This document shows, one piece after another, positions 62,785 to 64,000 of a stretch of 64,000 nucleotides of DNA (its first letter is position 1; the number at the start of each line of letters is the position of its first letter). The stretch comes from Prochilodus magdalenae (Eukaryota > Chordata > Actinopteri > Characiformes > Prochilodontidae): NCBI GenBank assembly GCA_024036415.1, contig JAMWET010000147.1, forward strand, positions 155,757 through 219,756. Reading direction: 5' to 3'. The notes beneath the pieces were generated by a model. The model did not search any database. It was not told the origin of the DNA and saw nothing but the letters and a program-made list of their open reading frames with translations. A program made the translations under genes and the position numbers.

Positions 62785-62945
62785 CAACTATGTAAACACC
62801 CTTGTTCACATGCACATATAGGGAGAGATTATTAAGTAGAATAACATGAGATATAATGCTGTAGGCCAGTGCCTGATCTCAATCCTGGTCACGGAGCACT
62901 ACAGGCCGAATGGCGTTGTGCTTCCACTTATTAATTAGTTCATTA
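62785..62945 (+). repeat. Dispersed repeat, copy 2 (partner 59820-59965)
   Basis: Same block order as copy 1: TGTAAACACCCTTGTTCACATG, TAGGCCAGTGCCTG, CTCAATCCTGGTCACGGAGC, GTTGTGCTTCCACTTATTAA. The CTCAATCCTGGTC block is familiar from an abundant fish repeat; copy 1 has it more degraded. Confidence 0.65.
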
Positions 62946-63164
62946 GTTTGCCGAGAAAACTGGAGTGCCTGTGCAGAGCAGAAGTGTTCTAGGACCAGAA
63001 CCAAGAACCATCATCGTAAAAGCTCCACATCATGGAAAAATAAACTTTCTTCACTTGTTTAAAAAGAAATGAATTAGATGTTATATCTAAACACTTTTAG
63101 GTTTCTGTGTGTGGAAACTAAGCTACATAAACAGCCTGTTTTAATTTCATTGCAAAACCAGCAC

Positions 63165-64000
63165 AGTTACCCATGCAGCACCCTCCACAATTATTGGCAC
63201 CACTCTTTAAGATGTGTTCTTAGGCTTCTAATAAATTATTATTATTATTATTATTATTATTTTAATAATAACAATGCAGAAAAGAAAAATCCAACCTTTA
63301 ATTATGTTGCAGTTATACAGTCCCACATTAAGAAAAATTTATTTTACATGAAGTCATCTGTGCCATGATTATTGGACTTATTTCACTAGATGGGAGTACA
63401 GTAAGAGGGATCTTTGACCACTCCTCTGTGTACAATCTCTCTAAATCGTCCAGAGTCATGGGTCCTGTCCTATGCACTCTCCTCTTCAGCTCACCCCACA
63501 GGTTTTCATTTGAATCAAGGTCTGGGGACCCAGATGGCCATGGGAGGAGCTTTATTTTGTGTCTGGTGAACCATTTTTGTGTAGATTTGGACACATGTTT
63601 AGGGTCATTATCTTGCTAAAAGACCCCAAGATGAGCCACCTTTAGCCTTTAGGGAGAGGCCACCAGATTTAGATTTTAAATGTCCAGGAATTTTAAAGCG
63701 TTCATGATGCCATGCACCCTATCAAGGTTCCCGGGAGAAAAACAGGCCCACAGCATCACTGATCTGCCCACCTACTTCACAGGGGGCATGAGGTGCTTTT
63801 ACTCATACTCATCCTTTGTGTTACAGCAGACCCAACAAAGAGTGTTTGTTGGCAAAAAGCTCTATCTTGATCTCATTTGACCAAAGCACAGGGTCCCAGT
63901 TGAAGTCCCAGTACTGCTTAGTGAACTCCAGACGTTTACGTTTATGCTTGTAAGGGAATAAGGCTTTTTTTCCGTTCCATGTCCCAAACAACAGCTTGAA
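63165..64000 (-). mobile_element. Tc1-like element with DD34E catalytic end, running off the window
   Basis: The left end carries CACCCTCCACAATTATTGGC, the usual fish Tc1 terminal repeat. On the minus strand the transposase C-terminus reads, from 63612 leftward, DNDPKHVSKSTQKWFTRHK, then PWPSGSPDLDSNENLWGELK, then RRVHRTGPMTLDDLERL. The spacing between the second catalytic Asp (in QDND) and the final Glu (in SNE) is 34 residues, as in active Tc1 elements. A TAG replaces the residue just before QDND, and the N-terminal side (63620-64000) is frameshifted, though LLFGTWNGKKALFPYKHKRK and WDPVLWSNEIKIELF remain readable. The element is inactive but less decayed than the other copies here. Its 5' part lies beyond the window. 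Confidence 0.85.
63236..63263. repeat. (ATT)n microsatellite
   Basis: About nine ATT units just inside the left end of the Tc1-like element. Confidence 0.9.

Overview
The window looks like vertebrate, almost certainly teleost fish, nuclear DNA. It is AT-rich and dominated by non-coding sequence. It has long CA, GA, GATA and AT microsatellites, a CpG-island promoter, and many decayed Tc1-like transposons and LINE pieces of types common in fish. No bacterial-style operons, rRNA, CRISPR or clear tRNA genes were seen. I cannot name the species.

Only one gene is well supported. The first coding exon of nalf1 (FAM155A, a subunit of the NALCN sodium-leak channel) lies on the minus strand at 5849-6511. 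It sits in a CpG island of about 5.6-8.05 kb that should hold its 5' UTR and promoter. The start is fixed by an in-frame stop two codons upstream, and the exon ends at a GT splice donor at 5848. Everything left of 5848 is therefore the start of nalf1 intron 1. That intron contains a degraded LINE reverse transcriptase, an orphan MADF-domain fragment, a GATA microsatellite and a MITE-like repeat. Everything right of about 8 kb is upstream of nalf1 and looks intergenic, or intronic to a gene not visible here.

Main landmarks in the 8-64 kb region: an AT-rich inverted repeat (10.1 kb); a LINE 3' end carrying a 1-kb, 34-bp-unit minisatellite and set between two polypurine tracts (11.6-13.5 kb); Tc1-like remnants at about 14.3, 18.0, 21.1-22.2, 24.0, 33.9-34.6, 37.0, 40.9 and 63.2-64.0 kb; a possible unassigned exon on the minus strand (25372-25661); a 160-bp direct repeat at 31.5 and 34.6 kb; a possible hAT-like fragment (34.9-35.2 kb); and a cluster of related repeat modules at 57-63 kb. 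Several non-repetitive blocks near 10.5-11.4, 15.8, 23.2-23.6, 27.6-27.9 and 37.7-37.9 kb could be conserved regulatory DNA, but this needs cross-species alignment.

I found no convincing undescribed multi-gene system. The observations most worth checking are the uORF whose stop overlaps the nalf1 start, the higher-order structure of the minisatellite, and the possible exon at 25.4 kb.
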